From Lachnospiraceae bacterium (lineage in GTDB: Bacteria; Bacillota; Clostridia; Lachnospirales; Lachnospiraceae): a DNA stretch of 31,980 bases. The notes below the pieces were generated by a model. That model did not search any database, was not told the DNA's origin, and was given only the letters and a program-made list of their open reading frames with translations. This document shows positions 15,737 to 24,554 of this stretch, piece after piece (position 1 is the stretch's first letter; each line of letters starts with the position of its first letter). Both the position numbers and the translations under genes were made by a program. The stretch lies in the NCBI GenBank assembly GCA_017475845.1, contig JAFVEU010000143.1, forward strand, positions 1 to 31,980, written 5' to 3'.

Positions 15737-16030
15737 ATGTCAGAAAGAAGAGAAGAAACCATAAAGGATCTGTTCAAATCTTTTACCGGACAGGAGTATA
15801 TTAACGGCCTTAAGCCCGGGGAAGGTCTTTATGACCACAGGACCGGCATACTTCGGGCCTCCGACGGAACCGAGTATAAGAATGATGAGATAGAAGAATC
15901 CGAAAAGTATTTCGAAGAGAGATGCAAGACCCTTTATAACGATCCGGCAAGAAAGAAGGAGAGCGCTTATTCAGCCATAGCCTATGAAGCCATCAAGATC
16001 ATGAAGGGCCGTTTCGGAAACAGCTTCTGA
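15737..16030 (+). CDS. Small conserved-looking protein of unknown function
   Basis: A 97-residue acidic, soluble protein that I do not recognise. It is preceded by GGAGGGG at about 15726-15732, an excellent ribosome site for ATG 15737. It has no signal peptide, transmembrane segment or cysteine. The middle (GLYDHRTGILRASDGTEYKNDEIEESEKYFEERCKT) has one Cys and alternates short turns with a charged helix; the C-terminus (YSAIAYEAIKIMKGRF) is a predicted amphipathic helix. It follows the activase gene by 66 bp and precedes a strong terminator, so it is probably the last gene of that transcript and may be functionally linked to it. Coding potential is supported by the ribosome site, the absence of a competing frame and the terminator just after the stop. 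Confidence 0.75.
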   Translation: MSERREETIKDLFKSFTGQEYINGLKPGEGLYDHRTGILRASDGTEYKNDEIEESEKYFEERCKTLYNDPARKKESAYSAIAYEAIKIMKGRFGNSF

Positions 16031-16045
16031 CAATATTCAATACCC

Positions 16046-16079
16046 GGTCCCCGTGGGCTCCCGCGGGGACCTTTTTTTA
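16046..16079 (+). terminator. Strong intrinsic terminator
   Basis: GGTCCCCGTGGG pairs with CCCGCGGGGACC through nearly its whole length, with only a few unpaired bases at the loop, followed by CTTTTTTT. It lies 16 bp after the small gene's stop and ends the activase transcript. Confidence 0.93.
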
Positions 16080-16175
16080 GCAGGGGCTCCTTAAGGAAGT
16101 CACCGGAACCGCTGTATTTCTCAGAGAGATTATGTTATTATACTCTGGTATTTTTAAGAAGCGAGGAAGAAGATC

Positions 16176-17054
16176 TTGAATAACTGGTTATATAAGCTTG
16201 AAAAGAAATTCGGCAGATACGCGGTGCCCAATCTCACTGTTTTTGTCATATTTACCTACGGTATCGGTTATCTTATGAGCTTTATGGGGCTTATTCCCCT
16301 TGTGGGACTGAATCCCGATCTTATCATGAAGGGACAGGTCTGGCGTATCTTTACCTGGATACTCATGCCGCCCTCCAGCCTTTCCATCTTTACCATCATA
16401 ATGCTCTTTTTCTATTTCCAGATAGGCCGCTCCCTTGAAGTGACCTGGGGGGATTTCAGGTATAATGTATATCTTTTTATGGGCTTTATCTTTACCCTCA
16501 TAGGCTCCTTTGTGATCTATTTTATAGGGATAAAAATGCTGAACTACCCTCCGGAGACCTTTGGCTACAGTCTCTCCACCTGGGTTTCCACCTACTTCGT
16601 CAACATGTCCCTTTTCTTTGCCTTTGCCGCAAGCTATCCGGATATGCAGATACTGCTTTATTTCTTTATTCCCTTAAAGATCAAGTATCTGGCCATACTG
16701 GACGGGGTGCTGATACTCTGGCAGTTTATCCAGAGCCCCTGGTACGGAAGGGGAGTGATCCTGGTATCGCTTTTGAATTTTCTGATCTTTTACCTTAGCA
16801 CAAAGAATCTTTCCCGCTTTACTCCCCATGAGATGCACAGGCGGAACAGCTTCAGACGGGCCACGGATCCCGATATGCGGAGCAGGTTCCATACGGTAAA
16901 CGGAGGGAAGGGTTCTACCATTGCAAAGCATAAATGCGCGGTCTGCGGCAGGACGGAGCTCACCAATCCGGAACTGGAATTCCGTTTCTGCTCCAAATGC
17001 AACGGCAACTACGAATATTGCAGTGAGCATATAGGAAAGCACACCCACGTATAA
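16176..17054 (+). CDS. Rhomboid-like membrane protein without catalytic motif, with C-terminal zinc ribbon
   Basis: A 292-residue protein with about six hydrophobic segments in residues 15-215. The WRIFTWILMPPSS turn and the GRSLEVTWGDFRYN segment resemble the rhomboid WR loop and the E-x-x-x-G stretch after TM2. The usual TM4 catalytic GxSG is absent; the corresponding segment reads YFVNMSLFFAFAASYPD, so intramembrane proteolysis is unlikely. The last 42 residues carry CxxC (C254, C257), CxxC (C272, C275), then C282, H285, H289 and H291, a probable zinc ribbon on the cytosolic side. The start is TTG at 16176 with GAGGAAG upstream at 16163. The strong upstream terminator implies its own promoter, of which only a weak -10 (TATACT at 16139) is visible. 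Function unknown. Confidence 0.8.
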   Translation: MNNWLYKLEKKFGRYAVPNLTVFVIFTYGIGYLMSFMGLIPLVGLNPDLIMKGQVWRIFTWILMPPSSLSIFTIIMLFFYFQIGRSLEVTWGDFRYNVYLFMGFIFTLIGSFVIYFIGIKMLNYPPETFGYSLSTWVSTYFVNMSLFFAFAASYPDMQILLYFFIPLKIKYLAILDGVLILWQFIQSPWYGRGVILVSLLNFLIFYLSTKNLSRFTPHEMHRRNSFRRATDPDMRSRFHTVNGGKGSTIAKHKCAVCGRTELTNPELEFRFCSKCNGNYEYCSEHIGKHTHV

Positions 17055-17119
17055 AAGCGATTGTTATTATAACTGTTTTACCGGCCTGTATGCCGGAATA
17101 TAAGCCATCAGGAGTTGTC

Positions 17120-19009
17120 ATGAGAAGAAAAAAACTAACGGCACTGTTTCTTGCAGCATCACTTATCCTTTCGGGAAATACCCTTTCCTTTGCCGCAGAG
17201 GGCACCGGGACCGATCCCGGATATATAAGGGAAGACGGTTCATTTGATTATGTCAGATGGGATATGGACCACATTGTGGAGAATGAGGAGGAAGCAGGGA
17301 TCCTTGATAAGGCCCCGGATAATTCGGAATTCGGGGATTTCACCGACGGGACCTTATATATCCGAGGTACCGGTACCTTCGGTAAGGCCCTGAGCAAACA
17401 GGATATGCTTGTAAAGATCGGGGGAGATGATGATCTCTTAAAGAAGCTGTCCTTCGGAACGGGGATAGTCCATGTACAGGGTGAATTCCTGAACCAGGAA
17501 TATGCGGATAGCGAGATAGATTTCCCTAACCTAAAGGAGCTTGAATTCCAGCAGGGCCATGAGCTGGATGAGCTGGGAAGGAGTTCCTTTAAGATGCTTT
17601 CCGGACTGGAGACCGTAAATGTGCTTCCCGGGAAGAAGAGCAATAAAGAGCAGGGATTTGAGATCAGCCACTATGCCTTTTATCTTTGTGAGAATCTGAG
17701 CAGGGTAACATTAAATAACGTATGGCATCTGGGAAAGAGGAGCTTTTACGGGGATAAAAAGATCACTTCCCTGGATCTTGGATATCTTCACCATATGAGG
17801 GGAGATGCCCTGGAGGGCTGCAGCGGACTGACGGAAATAAAGGTGGACAGCGATAACCCTTATTTTGAGACAGGGGATGATGGATTCCTCTATAAAAAGT
17901 ACTGTCCTTATTACCTGCAAAACGGTATGTTCAATATAGAGGTACCGGCTCTTATGTCCGCACCCGAGGCAAAGACGGAAGAGACCTTTAAGCCAAGGAA
18001 AAACACAAAGACCATAGCCTATGCCGCACTGGCCGGAAATCAGAAGATAAAGAGCGCAAAGCTCATTTCCGGGGTAAAGCAGGTTCAGGCCAGAGCCTTC
18101 TATAACTGCACATCCCTTAATAAGCTCTATATCTCCAAGTCCGTGAAACATATCGGCAATGAGGCTTTCAGCAGGCTTGCCACAGATACCAACGCATATG
18201 ATGGGGACAGGTCCCCGGATGATTACGACACCCACCCTTATCAGACTGATGATGAGGGATATGCCGATCAGAGGATCGCACCCGGAAACATAAAGGAGAT
18301 TTATTACGGCGGGAGCGAGGAAGACTGGAAAGCCATCGTTTATGATAAATACGATAAGGATATGCATTTTGCTTCAAACGGAGGATATGCAGCTGAAAAC
18401 TTAAAGGAGATAGGTCTCTCCGAAAACGTCATCATCCACTATAACTACTTTGATGAAGATATTGTCATGCCTGTTGCAGTAAAGAAGGGTGGAAAGATAT
18501 CCGCTTCCTGCTGCGCGATCCTGGCTGGCAGCGGAAAGATCGGTTTTGATACGGATTTCCTTAAGTTCACTCCCACCTCCTATACCATAACTCCACTGGA
18601 GGGTTCAAACGCCAAAGGGCTTAAGATAAATAAAAAGATGCTGCTCAAAGCGAAGAACGTTCCCGGAAGCTATGATGTAACACTGACTGACGGAAGTTCC
18701 TCCATGGTCATCAGGATCTATGTAGAAAAGCCGATAATGAAAAAATACACGGCGGATAATCTTACTGAAGAGGATATAAAAGCCGGTCAGTTGTATGATA
18801 TATCTTCCATGTTATCCAATGTCACATATCTGGAACCTGAAAAATACGAATCAAAGAAACCTCAGGTGGCTGAGATCTCAGACACGGGTACCATACGGGT
18901 AAAAGGCAAGGGTTCCACAAAAATAACAGTCACTATTTGTGATAAGAAATTCAAGGCTGCCTTTAAGGTGAAGATGAAGAAGGCAAAGACATCGGGAAAA
19001 GAAGGATAA
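17120..19009 (+). CDS. Secreted leucine-rich-repeat (BspA-like) protein with Ig-like C-terminus
   Basis: A 629-residue exported protein. AGGAG just before ATG 17120 sets the start; an in-frame ATG at 17090 would put ten residues before the signal peptide. The N-terminus MRRKKLTALFLAASLILSG...SFAAEG is a clear signal peptide with an AxA-like cleavage site near residue 27. The middle has scattered LRR_5 (BspA) units such as AFYLCENLSRVTLNNVWHLG, ALEGCSGLTEIKV, AFYNCTSLNKLYISKSVKHIG. The C-terminus (residues ~545-620) resembles a bacterial Ig-like domain (PQVAEISDTGTIRVKGKGSTKITV). No cell-wall anchor is seen, so it is probably secreted. BspA-type proteins often bind host or matrix components. 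The stop overlaps the next gene (TAATG). Confidence 0.85.
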   Translation: MRRKKLTALFLAASLILSGNTLSFAAEGTGTDPGYIREDGSFDYVRWDMDHIVENEEEAGILDKAPDNSEFGDFTDGTLYIRGTGTFGKALSKQDMLVKIGGDDDLLKKLSFGTGIVHVQGEFLNQEYADSEIDFPNLKELEFQQGHELDELGRSSFKMLSGLETVNVLPGKKSNKEQGFEISHYAFYLCENLSRVTLNNVWHLGKRSFYGDKKITSLDLGYLHHMRGDALEGCSGLTEIKVDSDNPYFETGDDGFLYKKYCPYYLQNGMFNIEVPALMSAPEAKTEETFKPRKNTKTIAYAALAGNQKIKSAKLISGVKQVQARAFYNCTSLNKLYISKSVKHIGNEAFSRLATDTNAYDGDRSPDDYDTHPYQTDDEGYADQRIAPGNIKEIYYGGSEEDWKAIVYDKYDKDMHFASNGGYAAENLKEIGLSENVIIHYNYFDEDIVMPVAVKKGGKISASCCAILAGSGKIGFDTDFLKFTPTSYTITPLEGSNAKGLKINKKMLLKAKNVPGSYDVTLTDGSSSMVIRIYVEKPIMKKYTADNLTEEDIKAGQLYDISSMLSNVTYLEPEKYESKKPQVAEISDTGTIRVKGKGSTKITVTICDKKFKAAFKVKMKKAKTSGKEG

Positions 19010-19761
19010 TGCAGGAAAAGGAATACAGGGAAGCCCTGGAGAGGGCAGTACGCCTTGCCCACGAGGGCAGAAACCATTTAAGCGAGGAGGAATACCGGAA
19101 GATATTTTCTCCTCTTAATATGACAGAGAAGCAGCATGATCTCACCCGGAAGTATTTTGAAGGACTTAATATTTCCTTCGGGGAAATGCCGGAGAAAGAT
19201 GAAGGGGATCTGCCCCTTGGGAAAGAGGACGGGAATTATCTGTCCTTTTATCTTGAAAGCCTTAAGGGGCTAAAGGATTACAGCGATAAAGAAAAGAAAA
19301 AGATCTTTGACAGCGCTCTTTCCGGAGATATCGATGAGGTGAGGGAAGAGCTTATCAATATGCACTTAAGGGACGTGGCGGATATAGCAAAGCTCTACGT
19401 CTATCACGGGATGAGCCTTGAGGACCTGATAGGTGAGGGAAATATCGGCCTTATGATGGCGGTGGATCTCCTTGGAACGGTGGACAGCATGGAGGAAGCG
19501 GAGGGACTTATCGGAAAGACCGTGATGGATTCCATGGATGCCGCGATAAAGAGGGACAGGGAGCTTAGGGATGATATCGATTCTATCCTTGAGAGGATCA
19601 ATAACATCACTGCTGTTGCAAAGGAGCTGTCGGAGGAAGTGATGAGGGATCTTTCGCTTCAGGAGGTAGCCGAGAACAGCGATTATTCGCCGGAAGAGGT
19701 AAGGGAAGCCTGGGATTTCACCGGCCGTACCATTCCGGGTATAGCAAAGGAAGATCTGTAA
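19009..19761 (+). CDS. Degenerate sigma-70-like protein
   Basis: A 250-residue protein with the shape of the primary sigma factor family but truncated. Residues 76-118 resemble region 1.2, and 119-152 (LRDVADIAKLYVYHGMSLEDLIGEGNIGLMMAV) match the core-binding regions 2.1-2.2 closely. After this the -10 recognition and melting segment (F-x-x-YATWWIRQAI in RpoD) is replaced by an unrelated acidic stretch (160-190). Residues 205-237 (LSEEVMRDLSLQEVAENSDYSPEEVREAWDF) look like the region 3 helices, and region 4 is missing. So core-binding features are kept while DNA-reading parts are not. It could be an anti-activator, a decoy or a regulator of RNA polymerase. It starts in the LRR stop, and a patatin gene follows 9 bp later. 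Sigma ancestry is inferred by eye. Confidence 0.75.
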   Translation: MQEKEYREALERAVRLAHEGRNHLSEEEYRKIFSPLNMTEKQHDLTRKYFEGLNISFGEMPEKDEGDLPLGKEDGNYLSFYLESLKGLKDYSDKEKKKIFDSALSGDIDEVREELINMHLRDVADIAKLYVYHGMSLEDLIGEGNIGLMMAVDLLGTVDSMEEAEGLIGKTVMDSMDAAIKRDRELRDDIDSILERINNITAVAKELSEEVMRDLSLQEVAENSDYSPEEVREAWDFTGRTIPGIAKEDL

Positions 19762-19770
19762 GGAGTAAAA

Positions 19771-20649
19771 ATGCAGGAAGAGATCAAGCGTATAGTTCCG
19801 GAGAATGCCGGACTGGTTTTGGAGGGAGGCGGCTCCAGAGGAGTTTTTACCGCCGGTATACTGGATTATTTCATGGAAAAGAATCTCTATTTCCCCTATG
19901 TTGTCGGGGTTTCTGCCGGAGCCTGTAACGCTCTTGATTATAAATCAGAGCAGCCCGGCCGCAGCAGGGATACTTTTATCATAAGGGACAGGGCGCTCCA
20001 TCCCATTAATCCCATGAACATCCCAAGGATCGGGTATATCTACGACATGGATAAGCCTTTTTATGACTATCCCCATCTGTACTTTCCCTTTGATTTTGAG
20101 ACCTTCAAGAGTTCGAAAATGAAGTGCGAAATGGTGGTGACGGATATAGATACGGGAAGGGCGGAGTATTTAAGTGATTATACGGATGACGACAGGATAC
20201 TGAATATCTGCCGGGCTTCCTCTACACTGCCTTTTCTTGCACCTCCGGTGACCATCGACGGAAAGCGCTATATGGACGGTGGTCTTGCGGATTCCATTCC
20301 CTATGCCAGGAGCATGAAGCTGGGGTATAAGAAGCATGTGGTGATCCTGACCCAGCAGGAGGGTTACAGGAAGAAGCAGGATAAGGCAAGCGATATGCTG
20401 GTAAAAGCAGTATACGGCAGGGAAAAAGCACTGGTGCGGACCTGTATAAGGAGACCCGGTGTATATAACAGGCAGCTGGAAATACTGAAAAGGCTTGAGG
20501 ATGAGGACAGGCTCTTTGTTATCCGTCCCACGGAAAAAACGGTAAAGAGGCTGGAATCGGATCTGAATGAGCTGGACCGTTTTTACCAGCATGGCTACAA
20601 TACGGCAGTTGGGATTTTTGATGAAATGATGGATTACCTGCAAAGATGA
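19771..20649 (+). CDS. Patatin-like phospholipase
   Basis: Serine-aspartate dyad lipid acyl hydrolase. LVLEGGGSRGVFTAGILDYF at residues 15-34 holds the oxyanion GGGxRG, GVSAG at 46-50 the nucleophile Ser48, and DGGLADSIP the catalytic Asp169. The length of 292 is right for the bacterial RssA/YjjU-type class. It has no signal peptide, so the protein should be cytoplasmic or membrane-peripheral. ATG 19771 has AAGGAGT directly upstream. It is spaced 9 bp from the sigma-like gene and 31 bp from the M16C peptidase gene, so it is in the same transcript. The substrate is not predictable from sequence. Confidence 0.93.
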   Translation: MQEEIKRIVPENAGLVLEGGGSRGVFTAGILDYFMEKNLYFPYVVGVSAGACNALDYKSEQPGRSRDTFIIRDRALHPINPMNIPRIGYIYDMDKPFYDYPHLYFPFDFETFKSSKMKCEMVVTDIDTGRAEYLSDYTDDDRILNICRASSTLPFLAPPVTIDGKRYMDGGLADSIPYARSMKLGYKKHVVILTQQEGYRKKQDKASDMLVKAVYGREKALVRTCIRRPGVYNRQLEILKRLEDEDRLFVIRPTEKTVKRLESDLNELDRFYQHGYNTAVGIFDEMMDYLQR

Positions 20650-20680
20650 TAAAACCTTTTCGAGGAGGATAACGCGCGAT

Positions 20681-23602
20681 ATGGAATACGGCAGGATAAG
20701 AGACATTTATACATTATTGGAGGAGAGAGAAATACCGGATCTTCATTCCAGAGGTTTCAGGCTTCGTCACAGAAAGACCGGAGCCAGGATAATGCTCCTT
20801 GAAAACGATGATAAGAATAAGGTTTTCTATGTGGGTTTCCGTACACCTCCCGAAGACAGCTGCGGCACGCCCCATATCCTTGAGCATTCCGTTCTCTGCG
20901 GTTCCAGGAAGTTCCCGGTCAAGGATCCCTTTATCGAGCTTGCAAAGGGGAGTCTTAATACTTTTCTTAACGCCATGACCTATCCCGATAAGACCGTTTA
21001 TCCCGTTGCCAGCACAAATGACCGGGATTTTAAGAATCTTGTGGATGTTTACATGGATGCGGTGCTGCACCCGAATATCTATGAAAAAGAAGAGATCTTC
21101 AAACAGGAGGGCTGGCACTATGAGATAACGGAGGCGGATGAGCCCCTTAAGTATAACGGAGTGGTATACAACGAGATGAAGGGAGCCTATTCTTCCCCCG
21201 ACGACGTATTGTCAAGGGAGATAAACATGTCCCTTTTCCCCGATACCCAGTACGGCAAGGAGTCCGGCGGGGATCCGGAATTCATACCGGATCTGAGCTA
21301 TGAAAAGTTTAAGGAGCTCCACAGCAAGTATTATCATCCCTCCAATTCCTATATCTATTTATATGGCGATCTGGATATGGCTGAAATGCTTGAATACCTT
21401 GACAGGGAATATCTGTCAGAGTATGAGAAGGAGAATATAAACAGTTTCTTAAAGCTGCAGAAGCCCTTCAGTGAGCAGAGATACGTGGAGAAGAGCTATT
21501 CCATAACAGAGGATGAGGAGACTGCGGAAAACACCTATCTCTCCGAGAATTTCGTGGTGGGGACCAATCTGGATCCAAAGCTTTATGTTGCATTTCAGAT
21601 ACTGGAATATGCCCTGCTTGATGTGCCGGGAGCGCCGCTCATGCAGGCTCTTCTGGATAAGGGCATTGGCCATGACGTGGAAGGAAGCTATGACAACGGC
21701 ATTTACCAGCCGGTCTTTTCCGTAACCGTCAGGAATTCGGATCCGGAGAAAAAGCAGGAATTCCTTGACACCATAAGTGAGGTGCTTAAAGAGCAGGTGA
21801 GTAAGGGCCTTGATAAAAAGGCACTTCTTGCAGCCATCAATTTCTTTGAATTCCGCTACAGAGAGGCGGATTTCGGCGCATATCCCAAGGGACTTATGTA
21901 CGGGCTCCAGAGCCTTGACAGCTGGCTTTATGATGAGGAAAAGCCTTTTATACACATAGAATCCAATAAGATCTATGAGGAGCTGAGAAATGAGGTTGAC
22001 AGCGGCTATTTCGAAGGATTGATCAAAAAGTATCTCCTGGAAAACAGTTTTTCATCCGTGGTGGTTTTGAAGCCGGAAAGAGGGCTTACGGCCAGGAAGG
22101 ATAAAAAGACTGCGGATAAGCTTGCAAAGATAAAGGAAAGCCTCGGAAAAGATGAAATAGAGCAGCTTATAAAGGATACGGCGGCACTGAAGGCTTATCA
22201 GAGCGAACCCAGCACGGAAGAGGAGCTTATGACCATTCCCATGCTGAAGGTTTCCGACATAGATAAGAAAGCGGAGCCCATCCACAATGAAGTGACGGAA
22301 AAGGATGGAACGGAATACCTTTTCCACGAGATCTTTACCAACGGCATCTCTTATCTTACCCTTTCCTTTGACCTGAGTAAGATACCGGAAGACCTTCTTC
22401 CCTACGCCTCCGTGTTCAAATCACTGCTCTGTCAGGTGAATACGGAGAAATACAGCTATACCGACCTCAATAATGAGATCAACTTAAACAGCGGAGGCAT
22501 TGATTTTTCAATAGCTACGGTGCAGGATACAAAGGCTCCCGGAGAGTTCCGGAAATTCCTGGATATCCGGGGACGCTTCCTTGAGGACAAGACCGGTTTT
22601 GCCTTTGAAATAGTGCCGGAAATCCTTTTCAACAGTGATTTTGAGGACAGGAAAAGGGTTAAAGAGGTGCTGTCCATGATGGTAAGCCGTATGGCAGACA
22701 AGATGATCTCCTCAGGCCATGCCACCGGTGCCCTCAGGGCTGCCTCCTGTTTTTCGGCAGTTGACAACTATATGGAAAGGATAAGCGGCATCTCCTTCTA
22801 TGATTTTATCAAAGAGCTGAACGACGATTTTGACAGCCGTTTTGAGGGATTGAAATTAAGGCTTAAGGAAGTAAAGGAGCTGATACTCAGACAGGAAAAC
22901 CTGCTCTTTGACCTTACAGGCAGCAGAAAGAGCCTGGATCTTGTCATGGAAAAGGGAGAAGAGTTTAAGAAGACCCTTAAGGACGGAAAGACAGCCGATG
23001 CAGGCTTTGCCTTTACCCCTGTTAAGAAGAGGGAGGGCATACGTACCGCTTCCCAGGTACAGTATGTGGCTGAAGCCGGAGATGCCCGGGCCGCAGGACT
23101 TAAATATACCGGGGCCTTAAGGGTATTAAAGGTGATAATGGGATACGACTATCTCTGGAACAATGTCCGGGTTAAGGGAGGTGCATACGGCTGCATGAGC
23201 TCCTTCTCAAGGACAGGACAGTGCCATCTTGTATCATACAGGGATCCGAATCTTACGGAGACCCTTGATATATTCAACAATGCAAGGGATTACATCAGCA
23301 GCTTTGAGGTGTCGGAGAGAGATATGACAAAGTTCATAATCGGTGCGGTATCCGCTCTGGATACACCCCTGACTCCCAAGTCATCGGGACTCCGTAGCCG
23401 TATGGCGTACTATTCCCATGTTTCCTTTGATGATATACAGAGGGAAAGGGATGAAGTCTTAGGCTGTGACAGGGATGCAGTGAGGGAGCTCTCCCCCTTC
23501 CTTGACTGTATAAGGGATTCGGGATACGTCTGTGTTCTGGGTTCCGAGGAAAAGATACAGGATAATGCGGAGATCTTCACAGAGATAAGGACGCTGAATT
23601 AA
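20681..23602 (+). CDS. M16C (PreP/Cym1-type) zinc metallopeptidase
   Basis: A 973-residue protein of the insulinase superfamily with the inverted zinc motif HILEH at residues 65-69 (H65, E68, H69), third ligand E165 in NGVVYNEMKGAYSS, and the two-half architecture with an M16C-associated linker domain (about 470-720). The C-terminal half retains the LxxxAxxxRxKGGAYG-like element (WNNVRVKGGAYGCMSSF). The family members degrade short peptides such as cleaved presequences inside a closed chamber; without a signal peptide it should be cytosolic here. GAGGAGG at about 20663-20669 precedes ATG 20681. It is in the run leading to era. Confidence 0.94.
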   Translation: MEYGRIRDIYTLLEEREIPDLHSRGFRLRHRKTGARIMLLENDDKNKVFYVGFRTPPEDSCGTPHILEHSVLCGSRKFPVKDPFIELAKGSLNTFLNAMTYPDKTVYPVASTNDRDFKNLVDVYMDAVLHPNIYEKEEIFKQEGWHYEITEADEPLKYNGVVYNEMKGAYSSPDDVLSREINMSLFPDTQYGKESGGDPEFIPDLSYEKFKELHSKYYHPSNSYIYLYGDLDMAEMLEYLDREYLSEYEKENINSFLKLQKPFSEQRYVEKSYSITEDEETAENTYLSENFVVGTNLDPKLYVAFQILEYALLDVPGAPLMQALLDKGIGHDVEGSYDNGIYQPVFSVTVRNSDPEKKQEFLDTISEVLKEQVSKGLDKKALLAAINFFEFRYREADFGAYPKGLMYGLQSLDSWLYDEEKPFIHIESNKIYEELRNEVDSGYFEGLIKKYLLENSFSSVVVLKPERGLTARKDKKTADKLAKIKESLGKDEIEQLIKDTAALKAYQSEPSTEEELMTIPMLKVSDIDKKAEPIHNEVTEKDGTEYLFHEIFTNGISYLTLSFDLSKIPEDLLPYASVFKSLLCQVNTEKYSYTDLNNEINLNSGGIDFSIATVQDTKAPGEFRKFLDIRGRFLEDKTGFAFEIVPEILFNSDFEDRKRVKEVLSMMVSRMADKMISSGHATGALRAASCFSAVDNYMERISGISFYDFIKELNDDFDSRFEGLKLRLKEVKELILRQENLLFDLTGSRKSLDLVMEKGEEFKKTLKDGKTADAGFAFTPVKKREGIRTASQVQYVAEAGDARAAGLKYTGALRVLKVIMGYDYLWNNVRVKGGAYGCMSSFSRTGQCHLVSYRDPNLTETLDIFNNARDYISSFEVSERDMTKFIIGAVSALDTPLTPKSSGLRSRMAYYSHVSFDDIQRERDEVLGCDRDAVRELSPFLDCIRDSGYVCVLGSEEKIQDNAEIFTEIRTLN

Positions 23603-23610
23603 GACCTGAT

Positions 23611-24516
23611 ATGGAAGATATGATAAGCACAAAAAAAGCCGGGTATGTGACCATAATCGGGAGACCCAATGTGGGCAAGTCCACCCTCATGAACCATATT
23701 ATCGGCATGAAGCTCGCCATAATCTCAAAGAGGCCCCAGACCACCAGAAAGAGGATGATGACGGTCTACACCGAGGAGAGGGGACAGATCGTATTCCTGG
23801 ATACCCCGGGGATCCATAAGGCGAAGAATGCTCTCGGCGAATATATGGACAGGACAGCCATCGGGACTATAGGGGATGCGGATCTGGTTCTCTGGCTGGT
23901 GGAACCTTCGCCGGGTACAGGCGAAGGGGAGAAAGCCATAGCGGATATATTGAAGAAGGCCAATGTCCCGGTGATACTTGTTATCAATAAGACCGATACC
24001 GTCAAAGATAAGGAGATACAGCCTGTGATCGAAGCTTACAGGGATATTCTTCCCTTTGAGAGGATCATACCGATCTCAGCCAAGCATTCCATCGGCAAGG
24101 AGGAACTCCTATCGGCGGTATTTTCATTTATGCCCTACGGTGAGCCTTTTTATGATGAGGAAACACTGACTGACGAGACGGAGCGGAGTATAGCCGGAGA
24201 GCTTATAAGAGAGCAGCTCCTCCGTAATCTGTCCGAAGAAGTGCCCCATGGTACGGCGGTCGAGATAGAGAGCATGAAGGAGAAGAAGAGCGGCTGGTTT
24301 ATAGACGCCAACATCTTCTGTGAAAAGAAGAGCCATAAGGGCATCATCATCGGAAAAGAAGGGGCCACATTAAAGAAGATAGGCACCGCTGCCAGGCTGG
24401 AAATGGAGAAGCTCCTGGATAAAAAGGTAACATTAAGGCTCTGGGTCAAGGTTAAAAAGGACTGGCGTAACGATGAAAAGAGTATAAGATCCTTCGGATA
24501 CAGGGATGACCGGTAA
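23611..24516 (+). CDS. era: GTPase Era
   Basis: Essential GTPase in 16S rRNA maturation and 30S assembly. It has G1 GRPNVGKST at 17-25, G2 region RPQTTRKR, G3 DTPGI at 64-68, G4 NKTD at 126-129, and a C-terminal KH RNA-binding domain with GIIIGKEG at 244-251. The length of 301 is standard. The start is ATG at 23611, eight bases after the M16C stop, with only a weak ribosome site (the upstream AAGGACG lies near 23587), suggesting translational coupling. The era-recO order is conserved in Firmicutes. Confidence 0.97.
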   Translation: MEDMISTKKAGYVTIIGRPNVGKSTLMNHIIGMKLAIISKRPQTTRKRMMTVYTEERGQIVFLDTPGIHKAKNALGEYMDRTAIGTIGDADLVLWLVEPSPGTGEGEKAIADILKKANVPVILVINKTDTVKDKEIQPVIEAYRDILPFERIIPISAKHSIGKEELLSAVFSFMPYGEPFYDEETLTDETERSIAGELIREQLLRNLSEEVPHGTAVEIESMKEKKSGWFIDANIFCEKKSHKGIIIGKEGATLKKIGTAARLEMEKLLDKKVTLRLWVKVKKDWRNDEKSIRSFGYRDDR

Positions 24517-24554
24517 AGAGGATCATATCCGGTAGGGGATACAGCGGGATACCA

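Noticed and set aside
16031..16175. Promoter for the rhomboid-like gene
   Set aside because: TATACT at 16139 has no acceptable -35 at 16-18 bp; not firm enough to list.
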